Assembly (NCBI RefSeq): GCF_042879035.1
Contig: NZ_JBIAOU010000001.1
Span: 310,001-374,000 of the forward strand
Direction: 5' to 3'
DNA length: 64,000 nt
Source: Rhodococcus_G sp042879035
Lineage (GTDB): Bacteria > Actinomycetota > Actinomycetes > Mycobacteriales > Mycobacteriaceae
The notes beneath the pieces were generated by a model that worked only from the letters and a program-made list of their open reading frames with translations, made no database searches and was not told the DNA's origin. Shown piece after piece: positions 46,368-55,691 of this stretch. The number at the start of each line of letters is the position of its first letter. Within the stretch, counting starts at the first letter, position 1. A program made the translations under genes and the position numbers.

Positions 46368-46778
46368 TCAGATGGTGAAGCCGAGCGCCCGCAGCTGCTC
46401 ACGACCGTCGTCGGTGATCTTGTCGGGGCCCCACGGGGGCATCCACACCCAGTTGATCTTCAGGTCGTCGACCAGGCCGCTCTTGACCAGAGCGCCTCGT
46501 GCCTGCTCCTCGATCACGTCCGTCAGCGGGCACGCCGCCGACGTCAGGGTCATGTCGACGGTCGCGACCGTCTGCTCGGAGTCGTCGATCGCGATGCCGT
46601 ACACGAGTCCGAGATCGACGACGTTGATGCCGAGTTCGGGGTCGACGACGTCACGCATCGCCTCCTCGACGTCGTCGACGAGGGCCTGCTGCTCCGGTGT
46701 CAACGACACCGCCTCGGTCGACACCGCCTCGGTCGACGGCGCCTCCTCGGCGACTGTCTCGGGTGCGCTCTCGGTCAT
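46368..46778 (-). CDS. sufT: SufT-like MIP18/DUF59 metal-sulfur cluster assembly factor
   Basis: Protein of 136 residues. After an acidic N-terminus with a duplicated STEAV, the DUF59 domain shows VEEAMRDVVDPELGINVVDL, GLVYGIAI, LTSAACPLTDVIEEQA (conserved Cys) and VWMPPWGPDKITDDGREQLR. It assists Fe-S protein maturation. Last gene of the suf operon, coupled to sufU by an ATGA overlap. The STEAV repeat comes from a 15-bp duplication at 46705-46734. Confidence 0.92.
   Translation of the reverse strand: MTESAPETVAEEAPSTEAVSTEAVSLTPEQQALVDDVEEAMRDVVDPELGINVVDLGLVYGIAIDDSEQTVATVDMTLTSAACPLTDVIEEQARGALVKSGLVDDLKINWVWMPPWGPDKITDDGREQLRALGFTI
46705..46734. repeat. Exact 15-bp tandem duplication in the N-terminus of sufT
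   Basis: GACACCGCCTCGGTC at 46705-46719 is repeated exactly at 46720-46734, giving STEAVSTEAV in the protein ahead of the conserved domain. Confidence 0.93.
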
Positions 46779-47269
46779 GATGAAACTCCTGTGTCAGCGG
46801 TCCGTGCGGTGTCGACCCTGTCGACCCCGGTGGTGTCGACTATTCGAACAACGGCATCCTTGAAAGCCATCCATCCCAGCAGGGCGCACTTGACCCGCGC
46901 CGGGTACTTCGCGACACCGGCGAACGCGATGCCGTCGCCGAGCACGTCCTCGTCGCCCTCGACCGCGCCGCGGCTGGTGATCATCTCGTTGAACGCCTCG
47001 ACCACGTCGAGGGCGTCCGGCACCGCCATGCCCGTGACCTGGTCGGTCAGCACCGACGTCGCGGCCTGACTGATCGAGCAGCCCTGGCCGTCGTAGGACA
47101 CGTCCCCGACGCGACCGTCCTCGGTGATCGCGACCCGCAGCGTGATCTCGTCGCCGCACGTCGGGTTCACGTGATGGACCTCTGCGCCGAACGGCTCCCG
47201 CAGTCCACGACCGTGCGGGTGCTTGTAGTGGTCCAGGATGACCTCCTGGTACATCTGCTCCATCCGCAT
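46775..47269 (-). CDS. sufU: SufU, zinc-dependent sulfur acceptor for SufS
   Basis: Protein of 164 residues from ATG 47269. IscU-like fold with MYQEVILDHYKHPHGRGLRE, NPTCGDEITL, YDGQGCSISQAATSVL and KYPARVKCALLGWMAFKDA: three cysteines and an Asp for zinc. It contains the extra region between Cys2 and Cys3 that marks SufU rather than IscU. It takes sulfur from SufS. One base separates it from the sufS stop and its own end overlaps sufT. Confidence 0.94.
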   Translation of the reverse strand: MRMEQMYQEVILDHYKHPHGRGLREPFGAEVHHVNPTCGDEITLRVAITEDGRVGDVSYDGQGCSISQAATSVLTDQVTGMAVPDALDVVEAFNEMITSRGAVEGDEDVLGDGIAFAGVAKYPARVKCALLGWMAFKDAVVRIVDTTGVDRVDTARTADTGVSS

Positions 47270-47270
47270 G

Positions 47271-48575
47271 TCAGGACGCCCCGTCGATCGTGCCGTCGTC
47301 CTCGCGCAGGGGCTCGAGCACCGTGTGCGTCCCGAAGAACTCCTGAGCGCGCCGGATGCCGGCGGCCAGGGCACGCACCTCGTCGGCGGTGTTGTACACG
47401 GCGAAAGACGCCCGCGCGGTCGCGGCGACCCCGAACTTGCGGTGCAGCGGCCAGGCGCAGTGGTGTCCGACGCGGATCGCGATGCCCTCGTCGTCGAGGA
47501 TCTGTCCGAGGTCGTGGGCGTGGATGCCGTCGACGACGAACGACACTGCCCCACCGCGGTTCTCCGCGGTGGTCGGACCGACGATGCGGACTCCGGGGAT
47601 GGCCCCGAGCAGGTCCAGCGCCAACGCGGTCAGCTCGTGCTCGTGAGCGGCGACGGCGTCCATCCCGATGGCCTCGAGATAGTTCACCGCGGCACCGAGC
47701 CCGACGACCTGCGAGGTCATCGGCACGCCGGCCTCGAACCTCTGCGGCGGCGCGGCGTAGGTGGTGGCCTCCATGGTGACCGTCTCGATCATGGAGCCGC
47801 CGGTGATGAACGGCGGCATTGCCGCGAGCAGTTCCCGCTTGCCGTACAGGACGCCGACCCCGGACGGTCCGAGCATCTTGTGCCCGGAGAAGGCGGCGTA
47901 GTCGACGTCCAGAGCGTGGAAGTCGACCGGCATGTGCGGCACCGACTGGCACGCGTCGAGGACGACGAGTGCGCCGACGGACCGCGCCCGACGGACCAAC
48001 TCCTCGACCGGCGCCACGGCGCCGGTCACGTTGGACTGGTGGGTGAACGAGACGACCTTGACGGCGTCGGTGAGTTCCAGCGACTCGAGGTCGATGCGAC
48101 CGTCGTCCGTCACCCCGTACCAGCGCAGCGTCGCACCGGTACGGCGCGCCAACTCCTGCCACGGCACCAGGTTCGCGTGGTGTTCGAGCTCGGTGATGAC
48201 GATCTCGTCACCGGGGCCCAGGTGGCGGTCGAACCGGTCGTCGCCGAGAACGTAGGTGACGAGGTTGAGCGCCTCGGTCGCGTTCTTGGTGAACGCCAGC
48301 TCGTCCGGGTGAGCACCGACGAACCGGGCGATCGCCGCGCGGGCGCCCTCGTACGCGTCGGTCGCCTCCTCGGCGAGCTGATGGGCACCGCGGTGCACGG
48401 CCGCGTTCGCGGTGGTGAGGAACTCACGTTCGGCGTCGAGCACCTGGACCGGGCGTTGTGAGGTGGCCCCGGAATCGAGGTACACCAACGGCTTCCCGTC
48501 CCGGACCGTGCGGCTCAGGATCGGGAAGTCCCGGCGGATGCCGGTGACGTCGAGTACGTGCACCGTGCTGGTCAT
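47271..48575 (-). CDS. sufS: Cysteine desulfurase SufS
   Basis: Protein of 434 residues from ATG 48575. PLP enzyme that removes sulfur from cysteine. Motifs: LVYLDSGATSQRPVQVL, ELEHHANLVPWQ, DACQSVPHMPVD, FSGHKMLGPSGVGVLYG (PLP Lys), RVGHHCAWPLHRKFG (persulfide Cys), typical of class II desulfurases. Partner of SufU just downstream; four bases after sufC. Confidence 0.95.
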   Translation of the reverse strand: MTSTVHVLDVTGIRRDFPILSRTVRDGKPLVYLDSGATSQRPVQVLDAEREFLTTANAAVHRGAHQLAEEATDAYEGARAAIARFVGAHPDELAFTKNATEALNLVTYVLGDDRFDRHLGPGDEIVITELEHHANLVPWQELARRTGATLRWYGVTDDGRIDLESLELTDAVKVVSFTHQSNVTGAVAPVEELVRRARSVGALVVLDACQSVPHMPVDFHALDVDYAAFSGHKMLGPSGVGVLYGKRELLAAMPPFITGGSMIETVTMEATTYAAPPQRFEAGVPMTSQVVGLGAAVNYLEAIGMDAVAAHEHELTALALDLLGAIPGVRIVGPTTAENRGGAVSFVVDGIHAHDLGQILDDEGIAIRVGHHCAWPLHRKFGVAATARASFAVYNTADEVRALAAGIRRAQEFFGTHTVLEPLREDDGTIDGAS

Positions 48576-48579
48576 GGAA

Positions 48580-49380
48580 CTAGGCTCCCGCCGTCGCTGC
48601 CTGGGTGAACCGGACGTAACCGTTGGCCTCGAGCTCGTCGGCCAGCTCGGGGCCGCCGGACTCGACGACCTGGCCACCGACGAAGACGTGGACGAACTGC
48701 GGCTTGATGTAGCGCAGGATCCGCGTGTAGTGGGTGATCAGCAGGACGCCGCCGTGCTCCCGCTCCTGGTAGCGGTTGACGCCCTCGGAGACGATGCGCA
48801 GCGCGTCGACGTCGAGGCCGGAGTCGGTCTCGTCGAGGATCGCGATCCTGGGCTGCAGCAGGCCCAGCTGCAGGACCTCGTGCCTCTTCTTCTCGCCACC
48901 GGAGAAGCCCTCGTTCACGGACCGCTCACCGAACGCCGGGTCGATCTCGAGCTCACTCATCGCGGTCTTGACCTCCTTGACCCAGTGCCGCAGCTTCGGG
49001 GCCTCGCCGCGGACGGCGGTGGCGGCGGTGCGCAGGAAGTTCGACATCGACACGCCCGGCACCTCGACGGGGTACTGCATCGCCAGGAACAGGCCGGCGC
49101 GGGCACGCTCGTCGACGCTCATCGCGAGGACGTCCTCACCGTTGAGGGTGATGCTGCCGGAGGTGACCTCGTACTTCGGGTGCCCGGCGATGGCGTAGGA
49201 CAGCGTCGACTTGCCGGAGCCGTTGGGGCCCATGATCGCGTGGGTCTCGCCGGAGCGGACCGTGAGGTTCACGCCCTTGAGGATGTTGATCGGCTCGGCG
49301 TTCTCGTCGGTCTGGGCGACGCGGACGTGCAGGTCCCTGATCTCGAGGACCGAGTTGGCGGTGTTTTCGGGGGTGGTCAT
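48580..49380 (-). CDS. sufC: Fe-S cluster assembly ATPase SufC
   Basis: Protein of 266 residues. ABC ATPase: AIMGPNGSGKSTLSYAI (Walker A), NEGFSGGEKKRHEVLQ (signature), AILDETDSGLDVDALRIV (Walker B), the SufC form of these motifs. It drives conformational change in SufB-SufD. Only 32 bases separate it from sufD. Confidence 0.96.
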   Translation of the reverse strand: MTTPENTANSVLEIRDLHVRVAQTDENAEPINILKGVNLTVRSGETHAIMGPNGSGKSTLSYAIAGHPKYEVTSGSITLNGEDVLAMSVDERARAGLFLAMQYPVEVPGVSMSNFLRTAATAVRGEAPKLRHWVKEVKTAMSELEIDPAFGERSVNEGFSGGEKKRHEVLQLGLLQPRIAILDETDSGLDVDALRIVSEGVNRYQEREHGGVLLITHYTRILRYIKPQFVHVFVGGQVVESGGPELADELEANGYVRFTQAATAGA

Positions 49381-49412
49381 GTGATGAAAGTCCTTGTGAG
49401 AAGTGTTGGGGC

Positions 49413-50612
49413 TCAGACGCCGACCGCGGCGAGCTCGACCTCGATGGCCGCCTCGAGACGCTCACGCACCTCGGGAACCGCGATGCGGTCGATGATCTCG
49501 TGGAAGAAGCCGCGAACCACCAGGCGCCGGGCCTGGTCCTCCGGGATGCCTCGCGAGCGCAGGTAGAACAGCTGCTCGTCGTCGAAACGGCCGGTGGCGC
49601 TGGCGTGCCCGGCACCGACGATCTCGCCGGTCTCGATCTCGAGGTTCGGCACCGAGTCGGCGCGGGCGCCGTCGGTGAGCACCAGGTTCCGGTTCAGCTC
49701 GAAGGTGTCGGTGCCCTCGGCCGCGGCCCGGATCAGGACGTCGCCGACCCACACGGTGTGCGCGTCCTGCTTGTGCGAACCGACCTCGCCCTGCAGCGCA
49801 CCCTTGTAGACGACGTTCGACTTGCAGTGGGGCTGCGAGTGATCGACCAGCAGGCGGTGCTCGAAGAACTGCCCGGCGTCCGCGAAGTACAGACCGAGCA
49901 GCTCGGCGTCGCCGCCGGGTCCGTCGTACTTGACGATCGGCGTCACGCGGACGACGTCGCCGCCGAGGGTGACGGCCGTGTACCGCAGGACCGCGTCGCG
50001 GCCCAGACGCGCATGGTGCGCGGCGACGTGGACGGCGTCGTCGTCCCAGCCCTGGACCGCGACCACCGTCAGCTTCGCGCTGTCGGCGACGACGAATTCG
50101 ACGTTCTCCGCGTAGGTTCCGCTGCCGCGCTGGTCGAGCACCACGGTCGCCTTCGCGAACGGCTGGAGGCGGATCTGTGTGTGCCCGTAGGCGACCTGGC
50201 CCTCACCCGGACCGGTCACGACGACGCGGATCGGCTCCACGACCTCCTGCTCGGTGCCGACGGTCACCACGGTGGCGCTCTCGAAAGCCGAGTACGCCTG
50301 CGCCGCGACGCGGTCCGCCGGGACGCCGCCCTTGCCGAGGCGGTCGTCGTCCCGGCCGACGGTCTCCACGGAGACACCCTCGTGGGCCGACACCTCGACG
50401 GTTGCCGCTCCGGACCGCACCGCGGATCCGTCGTGCAGGCCGCGCAACCTGCGCAGCGGGGTGAACCGCCACGCCTCGTCGCGGCCCGCGGGCACCTCGA
50501 ACGCGTTGACGTCGTACGACGTGAAGACCTCACCCTTGTTGGTGGCGGGGGTGCGGGCTTCGGCCGCGACAGCTGTGTTGTTGACGGAGCTTGTGTTGTT
50601 GACGGAGCTCAC
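49413..50612 (-). CDS. sufD: Fe-S cluster assembly scaffold subunit SufD
   Basis: Protein of 399 residues from GTG 50612. SufB/D beta-helix: FEHRLLVDHSQPHCKSNVVY, KGALQGEVGSHKQDAHTVWV, GAGHASATGRFDDEQLFYLRSRGIPEDQAR and RLVVRGFFHEII. It pairs with SufB to form the scaffold. The first 13 residues contain a doubled SSVNNT made by an 18-bp tandem duplication. The start directly abuts the sufB stop. Confidence 0.94.
   Translation of the reverse strand: MSSVNNTSSVNNTAVAAEARTPATNKGEVFTSYDVNAFEVPAGRDEAWRFTPLRRLRGLHDGSAVRSGAATVEVSAHEGVSVETVGRDDDRLGKGGVPADRVAAQAYSAFESATVVTVGTEQEVVEPIRVVVTGPGEGQVAYGHTQIRLQPFAKATVVLDQRGSGTYAENVEFVVADSAKLTVVAVQGWDDDAVHVAAHHARLGRDAVLRYTAVTLGGDVVRVTPIVKYDGPGGDAELLGLYFADAGQFFEHRLLVDHSQPHCKSNVVYKGALQGEVGSHKQDAHTVWVGDVLIRAAAEGTDTFELNRNLVLTDGARADSVPNLEIETGEIVGAGHASATGRFDDEQLFYLRSRGIPEDQARRLVVRGFFHEIIDRIAVPEVRERLEAAIEVELAAVGV
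50574..50609. repeat. Exact 18-bp tandem duplication in the N-terminus of sufD
   Basis: TGTGTTGTTGACGGAGCT at 50574-50591 is repeated exactly at 50592-50609. On the minus strand it gives SSVNNT twice right after the start codon. Confidence 0.93.
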
Positions 50613-52061
50613 TTAGCCGACCGCCCCTTCCATCTGCAGTTCGATCAGGCGGTTGAGCTCGAGGGCGTACTCCATCGGCAGCTCCTTGGCGATCGGCTCG
50701 ACGAAGCCGCGCACCACCATCGCCATCGCCTCGTCCTCGGTGAGACCGCGGCTCATCAGGTAGAACAACTGGTCCTCGGACACCTTCGACACGGTGGCCT
50801 CGTGACCCATCGACACGTCGTCCTCGCGGATGTCGACGTACGGGTAGGTGTCGGAGCGCGAGATCTGGTCGACGAGCAGGGCGTCACACTTGACGGTCGC
50901 CTTCGAGCCGTTCGCGCCCTTGTTGACCTGCACCAGGCCGCGGTAGGACGCGCGGCCACCGCCACGAGCCACCGACTTCGACACGATGGTCGAGGACGTG
51001 TGCGGCGCCAGGTGCAGCATCTTCGCACCGGTGTCCTGGTGCTGACCCTCACCGGCGAACGCGACGGACAGGACCTCGCCGCGGGCGTGTTCGCCCATCA
51101 TCCACACGGCCGGGTACTTCATCGTCACCTTGGAGCCGATGTTGCCGTCGATCCACTCCATCGAGCCGCCCGCGTCGACCTTGGTGCGCTTGGTGACCAG
51201 GTTGTAGACGTTGTTCGACCAGTTCTGGATGGTCGTGTAGCGGCAGTGGCCACCCTTCTTGACGATGATCTCGACGACCGCGGAGTGCAGCGAGTCGGAC
51301 TTGTAGATCGGTGCGGTGCAACCCTCGACGTAGTGCACGGAGGCGCCCTCGTCGACGATGATCAGGGTCCGCTCGAACTGGCCCATGTTCTCGGTGTTGA
51401 TCCGGAAGTAGGCCTGCAGCGGGATGTCCACGTGGACGCCCGGCGGGACGTAGATGAAGGAGCCACCCGACCACACGGCGGTGTTCAGCGCGGAGAACTT
51501 GTTGTCGCCGGCCGGGATCACGGAGCCGAAGTACTCCTTGAAGATCTCCGGGTGCTCGCGCAGACCGGAGTCGGTGTCGAGGAAGATCACACCCTGCGAC
51601 TCGAGGTCCTCACGGATCTGGTGGTACACGACCTCGGACTCGTACTGGGCGGCGACACCGGCGACGAGGCGCTGCTTCTCCGCCTCCGGGATGCCCAGCT
51701 TGTCGTAGGTGTTCTTGATGTCCTCGGGCAGGTCTTCCCAGCTCTCGGCCTGCTTCTCGGTCGAGCGCACGAAGTACTTGATGTTGTCGAAGTCGATGCC
51801 CTCGAGGTTCGAGCCCCAGAACGGCATCGGCTTCTTGTCGAAGGTCTTGAGCGCCTTCAGCCGGATGTCGAGCATCCACTCCGGCTCGTTCTTCTTCGCG
51901 GAGATGTCCCGCACAACGGCCTCGGACAGGCCGCGCTGCGCGCTGGCACCCGCGGCATCGGAGTCGGACCAGCCGTAGCCGTAGTTGCCGAGCGACGCGA
52001 TGGTTTCATCCTGCGTCATGCCCTGCGAACCACCGGCTGCCTGGTCTTGAGTGACGGTCAT
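50613..52061 (-). CDS. sufB: Fe-S cluster assembly scaffold SufB
   Basis: Protein of 482 residues. Conserved blocks: KKNEPEWMLDIRLKALKTF, GVIFLDTDSGLREHPEIFKE, VYVPPGVHVDIPLQAYFRIN with a slightly different first residue, EGCTAPIYKSDSLHSAVVEI (key Cys) and RYTTIQNWSNNVYNLVTKR. No intein is present, unlike in M. tuberculosis SufB: the protein has the uninterrupted family length. First scaffold gene of the operon. Confidence 0.96.
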   Translation of the reverse strand: MTVTQDQAAGGSQGMTQDETIASLGNYGYGWSDSDAAGASAQRGLSEAVVRDISAKKNEPEWMLDIRLKALKTFDKKPMPFWGSNLEGIDFDNIKYFVRSTEKQAESWEDLPEDIKNTYDKLGIPEAEKQRLVAGVAAQYESEVVYHQIREDLESQGVIFLDTDSGLREHPEIFKEYFGSVIPAGDNKFSALNTAVWSGGSFIYVPPGVHVDIPLQAYFRINTENMGQFERTLIIVDEGASVHYVEGCTAPIYKSDSLHSAVVEIIVKKGGHCRYTTIQNWSNNVYNLVTKRTKVDAGGSMEWIDGNIGSKVTMKYPAVWMMGEHARGEVLSVAFAGEGQHQDTGAKMLHLAPHTSSTIVSKSVARGGGRASYRGLVQVNKGANGSKATVKCDALLVDQISRSDTYPYVDIREDDVSMGHEATVSKVSEDQLFYLMSRGLTEDEAMAMVVRGFVEPIAKELPMEYALELNRLIELQMEGAVG

Positions 52062-52154
52062 GCGAGCTCCTTCCGGAGTCTTGTTGCGTACCGGTGCGGG
52101 CTGGGCACCGGCGAAAAGGTGAGTACTGGGGGGGTGTGGCGGATCGGCCCGGAG

Positions 52155-52916
52155 TCAGGTCGCTTCCTGGTGCTGCGCGGCGGGCGGCACCAGCGGTACG
52201 TGCGTGGTGCAGGCGCAGTCCCCGTTCGCGATCGTGGCCAGGCGCTGCACGTGGGTGCCGAGCAGTTCCGCGAACGCCTGGGTTTCCGCCTCGCAGAGTT
52301 CGGGGAACTCGGAGGCGACATGCGAGACCGGGCAGTGGTGCTGGCAGATCTGCACACCGTTCCCGACCGGCCGGGTGGTCGCCGCGAAACCCGACGAGGT
52401 GAACGCGTCCGCGATCGCATCCGCGGTCTGCTCGACCTCGACGACGTCGGGCCCGGCCGCGGGGTCGATGTCCGCGACGATGGTCTGGACGCGACGACGG
52501 GCGAACTCCACGATCGCGGCCTCGCCGCCGATCTCCCGCAGTTGACGCATCGCCGCACCGGCCAGGTCGTCGTACGAGTGTCCGAGCCGCGACCGGCCCG
52601 CGGCGGTGAGCTGGAACTGCTTGGCCGGACGACCCCGCCCCTTCTGCTGCCAGCTGGCGGACCGGGTGGCGCGCGCCTCTCCGGCGTCGATCAACGCGTC
52701 GAGGTGACGGCGCACCCCGGCGGCACTCAAACCCAGTTCGGAGCCGATCTCGGTGGCGGTGATGGGGCCCTGTTCGAGCAGCAGTTTCACCACCGCCGCC
52801 CGCGTGTGGCCCTCGGGAGCCACCGCCGTGACACCGGGCATGACGGAACGCGGCGCCACTGCAGGCTCCTGACCTGCGCGTTCATCCCCTACGGGGTGTA
52901 CCGATGCCGTTTTCAC
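52155..52916 (-). CDS. sufR: SufR, Fe-S-sensing repressor of the suf operon
   Basis: Protein of 253 residues from GTG 52916. DeoR/ArsR-like HTH: ITATEIGSELGLSAAGVRRHL, then EARATRSASWQQKGRGRPAKQFQLT. The C-terminal cluster site has CQHHCPVSHV, FPELCEAE and CACTTHVPL. SufR carries a [4Fe-4S] cluster and represses suf when the cluster is present. 93 bases separate it from sufB. Longer upstream frames are not plausible: an operator lies over the start and mptB begins divergently at 52990. Confidence 0.95.
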   Translation of the reverse strand: MKTASVHPVGDERAGQEPAVAPRSVMPGVTAVAPEGHTRAAVVKLLLEQGPITATEIGSELGLSAAGVRRHLDALIDAGEARATRSASWQQKGRGRPAKQFQLTAAGRSRLGHSYDDLAGAAMRQLREIGGEAAIVEFARRRVQTIVADIDPAAGPDVVEVEQTADAIADAFTSSGFAATTRPVGNGVQICQHHCPVSHVASEFPELCEAETQAFAELLGTHVQRLATIANGDCACTTHVPLVPPAAQHQEAT

Positions 52917-52927
52917 AACACCAGTGT
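52913..52927 (-). promoter_or_regulatory. SufR-type operator ACACT-N5-TGTGA over the sufR start codon
   Basis: On the minus strand 52927-52913 reads ACACTGGTGTTGTGA. This fits the inverted repeat ACACT-N5-TGTGA that I recall as the M. tuberculosis SufR site. The sufR GTG (52916-52914) lies within the TGTGA arm, so operator and start codon overlap, consistent with autoregulation of the whole operon. Confidence 0.8.
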
Positions 52928-52989
52928 GACGGAATTGGGGACTCCGGTCCACCAAGGGTGCCCTGTGTAACACCGCTACGCTGCTTGCT

Positions 52990-54756
52990 GTGCCGCAGAC
53001 CGACGACACACCGGGAACCGGTGCCGACGACTCCCCCGCCTCTTCCCAGGAGTCGATCGCCGGCCGAACCCGACGCCTCGGGCGCCGCGTCCTCGGCCTC
53101 GACGGCCCGCACGACGGGTTCGCGGTGTCCAGCCTCCACGGCGACGAACCGGAGGCCCCCGGACTCGACGCCGGGGAAACCGCCCAGCTGCGCGGGGTCC
53201 GTCGATTCGGTGCGACGGGCGCGCTGCTGATGGCTCTCGGCGCGCTCGGCGCCGGCGCGCAGCCGGTGCTGCAGAACCCGGTCCAGGGGGTCCGCATGCT
53301 GGGTCTGCTGTCGCGGATGCCCAGCGTCGCGCTCACCGTCACCCTGACCGGTAGCGCGATGGTGGTCCTGGCGTGGCTGCTGCTGGGCCGCTTCGCGGTC
53401 GGCAGCTTCCGGGAGGGGTCCGCGGTCCGCCGCCTGACCCGCTCCCAGCTCGACCGGACGCTGCTGCTGTGGGTGATCCCCCTCGCCATCGCGCCACCGA
53501 TGTTCAGCAAGGACGTCTACTCGTATCTCGCGCAGTCCGAGATCGCGGCGCGTGGTCTCGACCCCTACGCGATCGGACCGGCGCAGGCGCTCGGCGTCGA
53601 CCACGTCCTCACCCGTACCGTCCCCAACATCTGGCGCGAGACACCCGCACCGTACGGACCGTTGTTCATCTGGTTCGGCAAGGGCATCTCGACGCTGACC
53701 GGCGAGAACATCGTGGCGGGGATCTTCCTGCATCGGTTGCTCGCGCTCACCGGGGTCGCGCTGATCGTGTGGGCGTTGCCTCGTCTCGCCCGCCGCTGCG
53801 GCGTGGCGAGCGTCACCGCGCTGTGGCTCGGCGCCGCGAACCCGCTGCTGCTGTTCCACCTGGTCGCGGGCATCCACAACGAGGCCCTGATGCTGGGCCT
53901 GATGCTCGCGGGCATCGAGGTCGCGTTGCGGGCGATCGAGAGTCCACCCGACATCCGGTTCCGGCTCCGCGGGTCGCCCGCCGAGCGTCGGGCACTGGCC
54001 CTGCTGCTGGCCGGGGCCGCCCTCATCGCGCTGTCCGCGACCGTGAAGATCCCCACACTCCTCGCGCTCGGTTTCCTCGGCATGGCGCTGGCCCGCCGCT
54101 GGGGCGGCACCTTCCGGTCCGTGTGCGCGGCCGCGGCACTGCTGCTCGCGGTGACGGTGACCGTGGTGTTCGCCGTCAGCCTCGTCAGCGGCCTCGGATT
54201 CGGCTGGCTGAGCCCGGAGACGCTGGGCACCGCCAACGAGGTGCGCAGCTGGATGTCGCTGCCGACGCTCCTCGGGCTCGGCACCGGCCTGGCCGGAGTG
54301 CTGCTCGGCCTCGGCGACCACACCACGGCGGTGCTCAGCCTGACCCGGCCGATCGCATCGCTGGCGGCGGCGTTCGTCGCGGTGCGGATGCTGATCGCGG
54401 TCCTGATCGGCCGCATCCACCCGGTCGGGGCGCTGGGTGTGTCCCTCGGCGTGCTCGTCCTGCTGTTCCCGGTCGTGCAGCCGTGGTACCTGCTGTGGGC
54501 GGTGATACCGCTCGCGGCCTGGGCGACCCGGCCGGTGTTCCGCATCCCGGCCATCGCGTTCTCGTCGGTGGTCAGCCTGATCGTGATGCCGAACGGCGGC
54601 GAGTACCCGCCGTTCATCATCGTGCAGGCCGCCATTGCCACGATCCTGGTCTGCGGTTCGTTCATCTTCGTCACCCGCAACCGGCTGCCGTGGCGGGCTT
54701 CGACCGGGGCGTCGGAGGGTGCCCGATCCCGCGACGCCTACGCTGAGGTCCCGTGA
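52990..54756 (+). CDS. mptB: Polyprenyl-phosphate-mannose-dependent alpha-(1->6)-mannosyltransferase (MptB-like)
   Basis: Protein of 588 residues from GTG 52990. GT-C membrane glycosyltransferase with about 12-13 helices and the extracytoplasmic catalytic loop after helix 3 (PPMFSKDVYSYLAQSEIAARG, with the Asp of the GT-C site), then YGPLFIWFGKGIST and AGIHNEALMLGLMLAG. MptB extends the mannan backbone of lipomannan/lipoarabinomannan. Counterpart by position: Rv1459c. GTGA overlap with the ABC ATPase gene. Confidence 0.92.
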   Translation: MPQTDDTPGTGADDSPASSQESIAGRTRRLGRRVLGLDGPHDGFAVSSLHGDEPEAPGLDAGETAQLRGVRRFGATGALLMALGALGAGAQPVLQNPVQGVRMLGLLSRMPSVALTVTLTGSAMVVLAWLLLGRFAVGSFREGSAVRRLTRSQLDRTLLLWVIPLAIAPPMFSKDVYSYLAQSEIAARGLDPYAIGPAQALGVDHVLTRTVPNIWRETPAPYGPLFIWFGKGISTLTGENIVAGIFLHRLLALTGVALIVWALPRLARRCGVASVTALWLGAANPLLLFHLVAGIHNEALMLGLMLAGIEVALRAIESPPDIRFRLRGSPAERRALALLLAGAALIALSATVKIPTLLALGFLGMALARRWGGTFRSVCAAAALLLAVTVTVVFAVSLVSGLGFGWLSPETLGTANEVRSWMSLPTLLGLGTGLAGVLLGLGDHTTAVLSLTRPIASLAAAFVAVRMLIAVLIGRIHPVGALGVSLGVLVLLFPVVQPWYLLWAVIPLAAWATRPVFRIPAIAFSSVVSLIVMPNGGEYPPFIIVQAAIATILVCGSFIFVTRNRLPWRASTGASEGARSRDAYAEVP

Positions 54757-55691
54757 GTTCTTCCGTGCGCGAACACCCCGTGCTCCATCTCGACGGTGTG
54801 GTCAAACGTTTCGACGGCACCGTCGCCGTCGACGGCCTCGACCTGACCCTCGGCCGCGGCGAGGTGCTGGCCCTGCTCGGACCGAACGGCGCCGGAAAGA
54901 CCACCACCGTCGAGATGTGCGAGGGATTCCAGCGGCCCGACGAGGGCACCGTGCAGGTCTTCGGCCTCGACCCGATCAGCGCATCGGGCGAGGTCCGCGC
55001 GCGGATCGGAGTGATGCTGCAGGGCGGTGGCGCCTACCCCGGTTCCAAGGCGGGCGAGATGCTCGACCTGGTCGCGGCGTACTCGGCGAACCCCCTCGAT
55101 CCGCAGTGGCTGCTGCGTGAACTGGGCCTCGCCGACGCAGTCCGTACCCCGTACCGCCGGCTCTCCGGGGGGCAGCAGCAACGCCTCGCGCTGGCCTGCG
55201 CCCTGGTCGGCCGCCCGGAGCTGGTGTTCCTCGACGAACCGACCGCCGGCCTCGACGCCCAGGCCCGGCTGATGGTGTGGGAACTCGTCGACGCGCTGCG
55301 CCGCGACGGCGTCGCGGTCCTGCTGACCACGCACCTGATGGACGAGGCCGAGGCCCTCGCCGACCGCCTGGTCATCATCGACCACGGCCGGATCGTCGCG
55401 GAAGGCACACCGAGCGAACTGACCCGGCACGGCGCCGCGGGCCGGCTGCAGTTCAGCGCACCCGAGCATCTCGACCTGACCGGTCTGGCCGGCGCGCTCC
55501 CGGAGGGCTTCACTCCGAGCGAACCGTCACCCGGCAACTACCTCGTCGAGGGCGACATCGACCCGGCCGTGCTGGTCGCGGTCACCACCTGGTGCGCCGA
55601 CCTGGACGTCCTCGCGACGGAACTGCGCGTCGACCAGCGCCGCCTCGAGGACGTCTTCCTCGACCTGACCGGACGGGAGTTGAGGGGATGA
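54753..55691 (+). CDS. ABC exporter ATP-binding protein (Rv1458c type)
   Basis: Protein of 312 residues from GTG 54753. Walker A LLGPNGAGKTTTVEMCEGFQ, signature RRLSGGQQQRLALACALVGR, Walker B ELVFLDEPTAGLD, and a C-terminal domain of daunorubicin-resistance type exporters (LEDVFLDLTGRELR). It energises the membrane partner encoded next, coupled by an ATGA overlap. The substrate is unknown; the place between mptB and ctaA matches M. tuberculosis. Confidence 0.93.
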   Translation: MSSSVREHPVLHLDGVVKRFDGTVAVDGLDLTLGRGEVLALLGPNGAGKTTTVEMCEGFQRPDEGTVQVFGLDPISASGEVRARIGVMLQGGGAYPGSKAGEMLDLVAAYSANPLDPQWLLRELGLADAVRTPYRRLSGGQQQRLALACALVGRPELVFLDEPTAGLDAQARLMVWELVDALRRDGVAVLLTTHLMDEAEALADRLVIIDHGRIVAEGTPSELTRHGAAGRLQFSAPEHLDLTGLAGALPEGFTPSEPSPGNYLVEGDIDPAVLVAVTTWCADLDVLATELRVDQRRLEDVFLDLTGRELRG

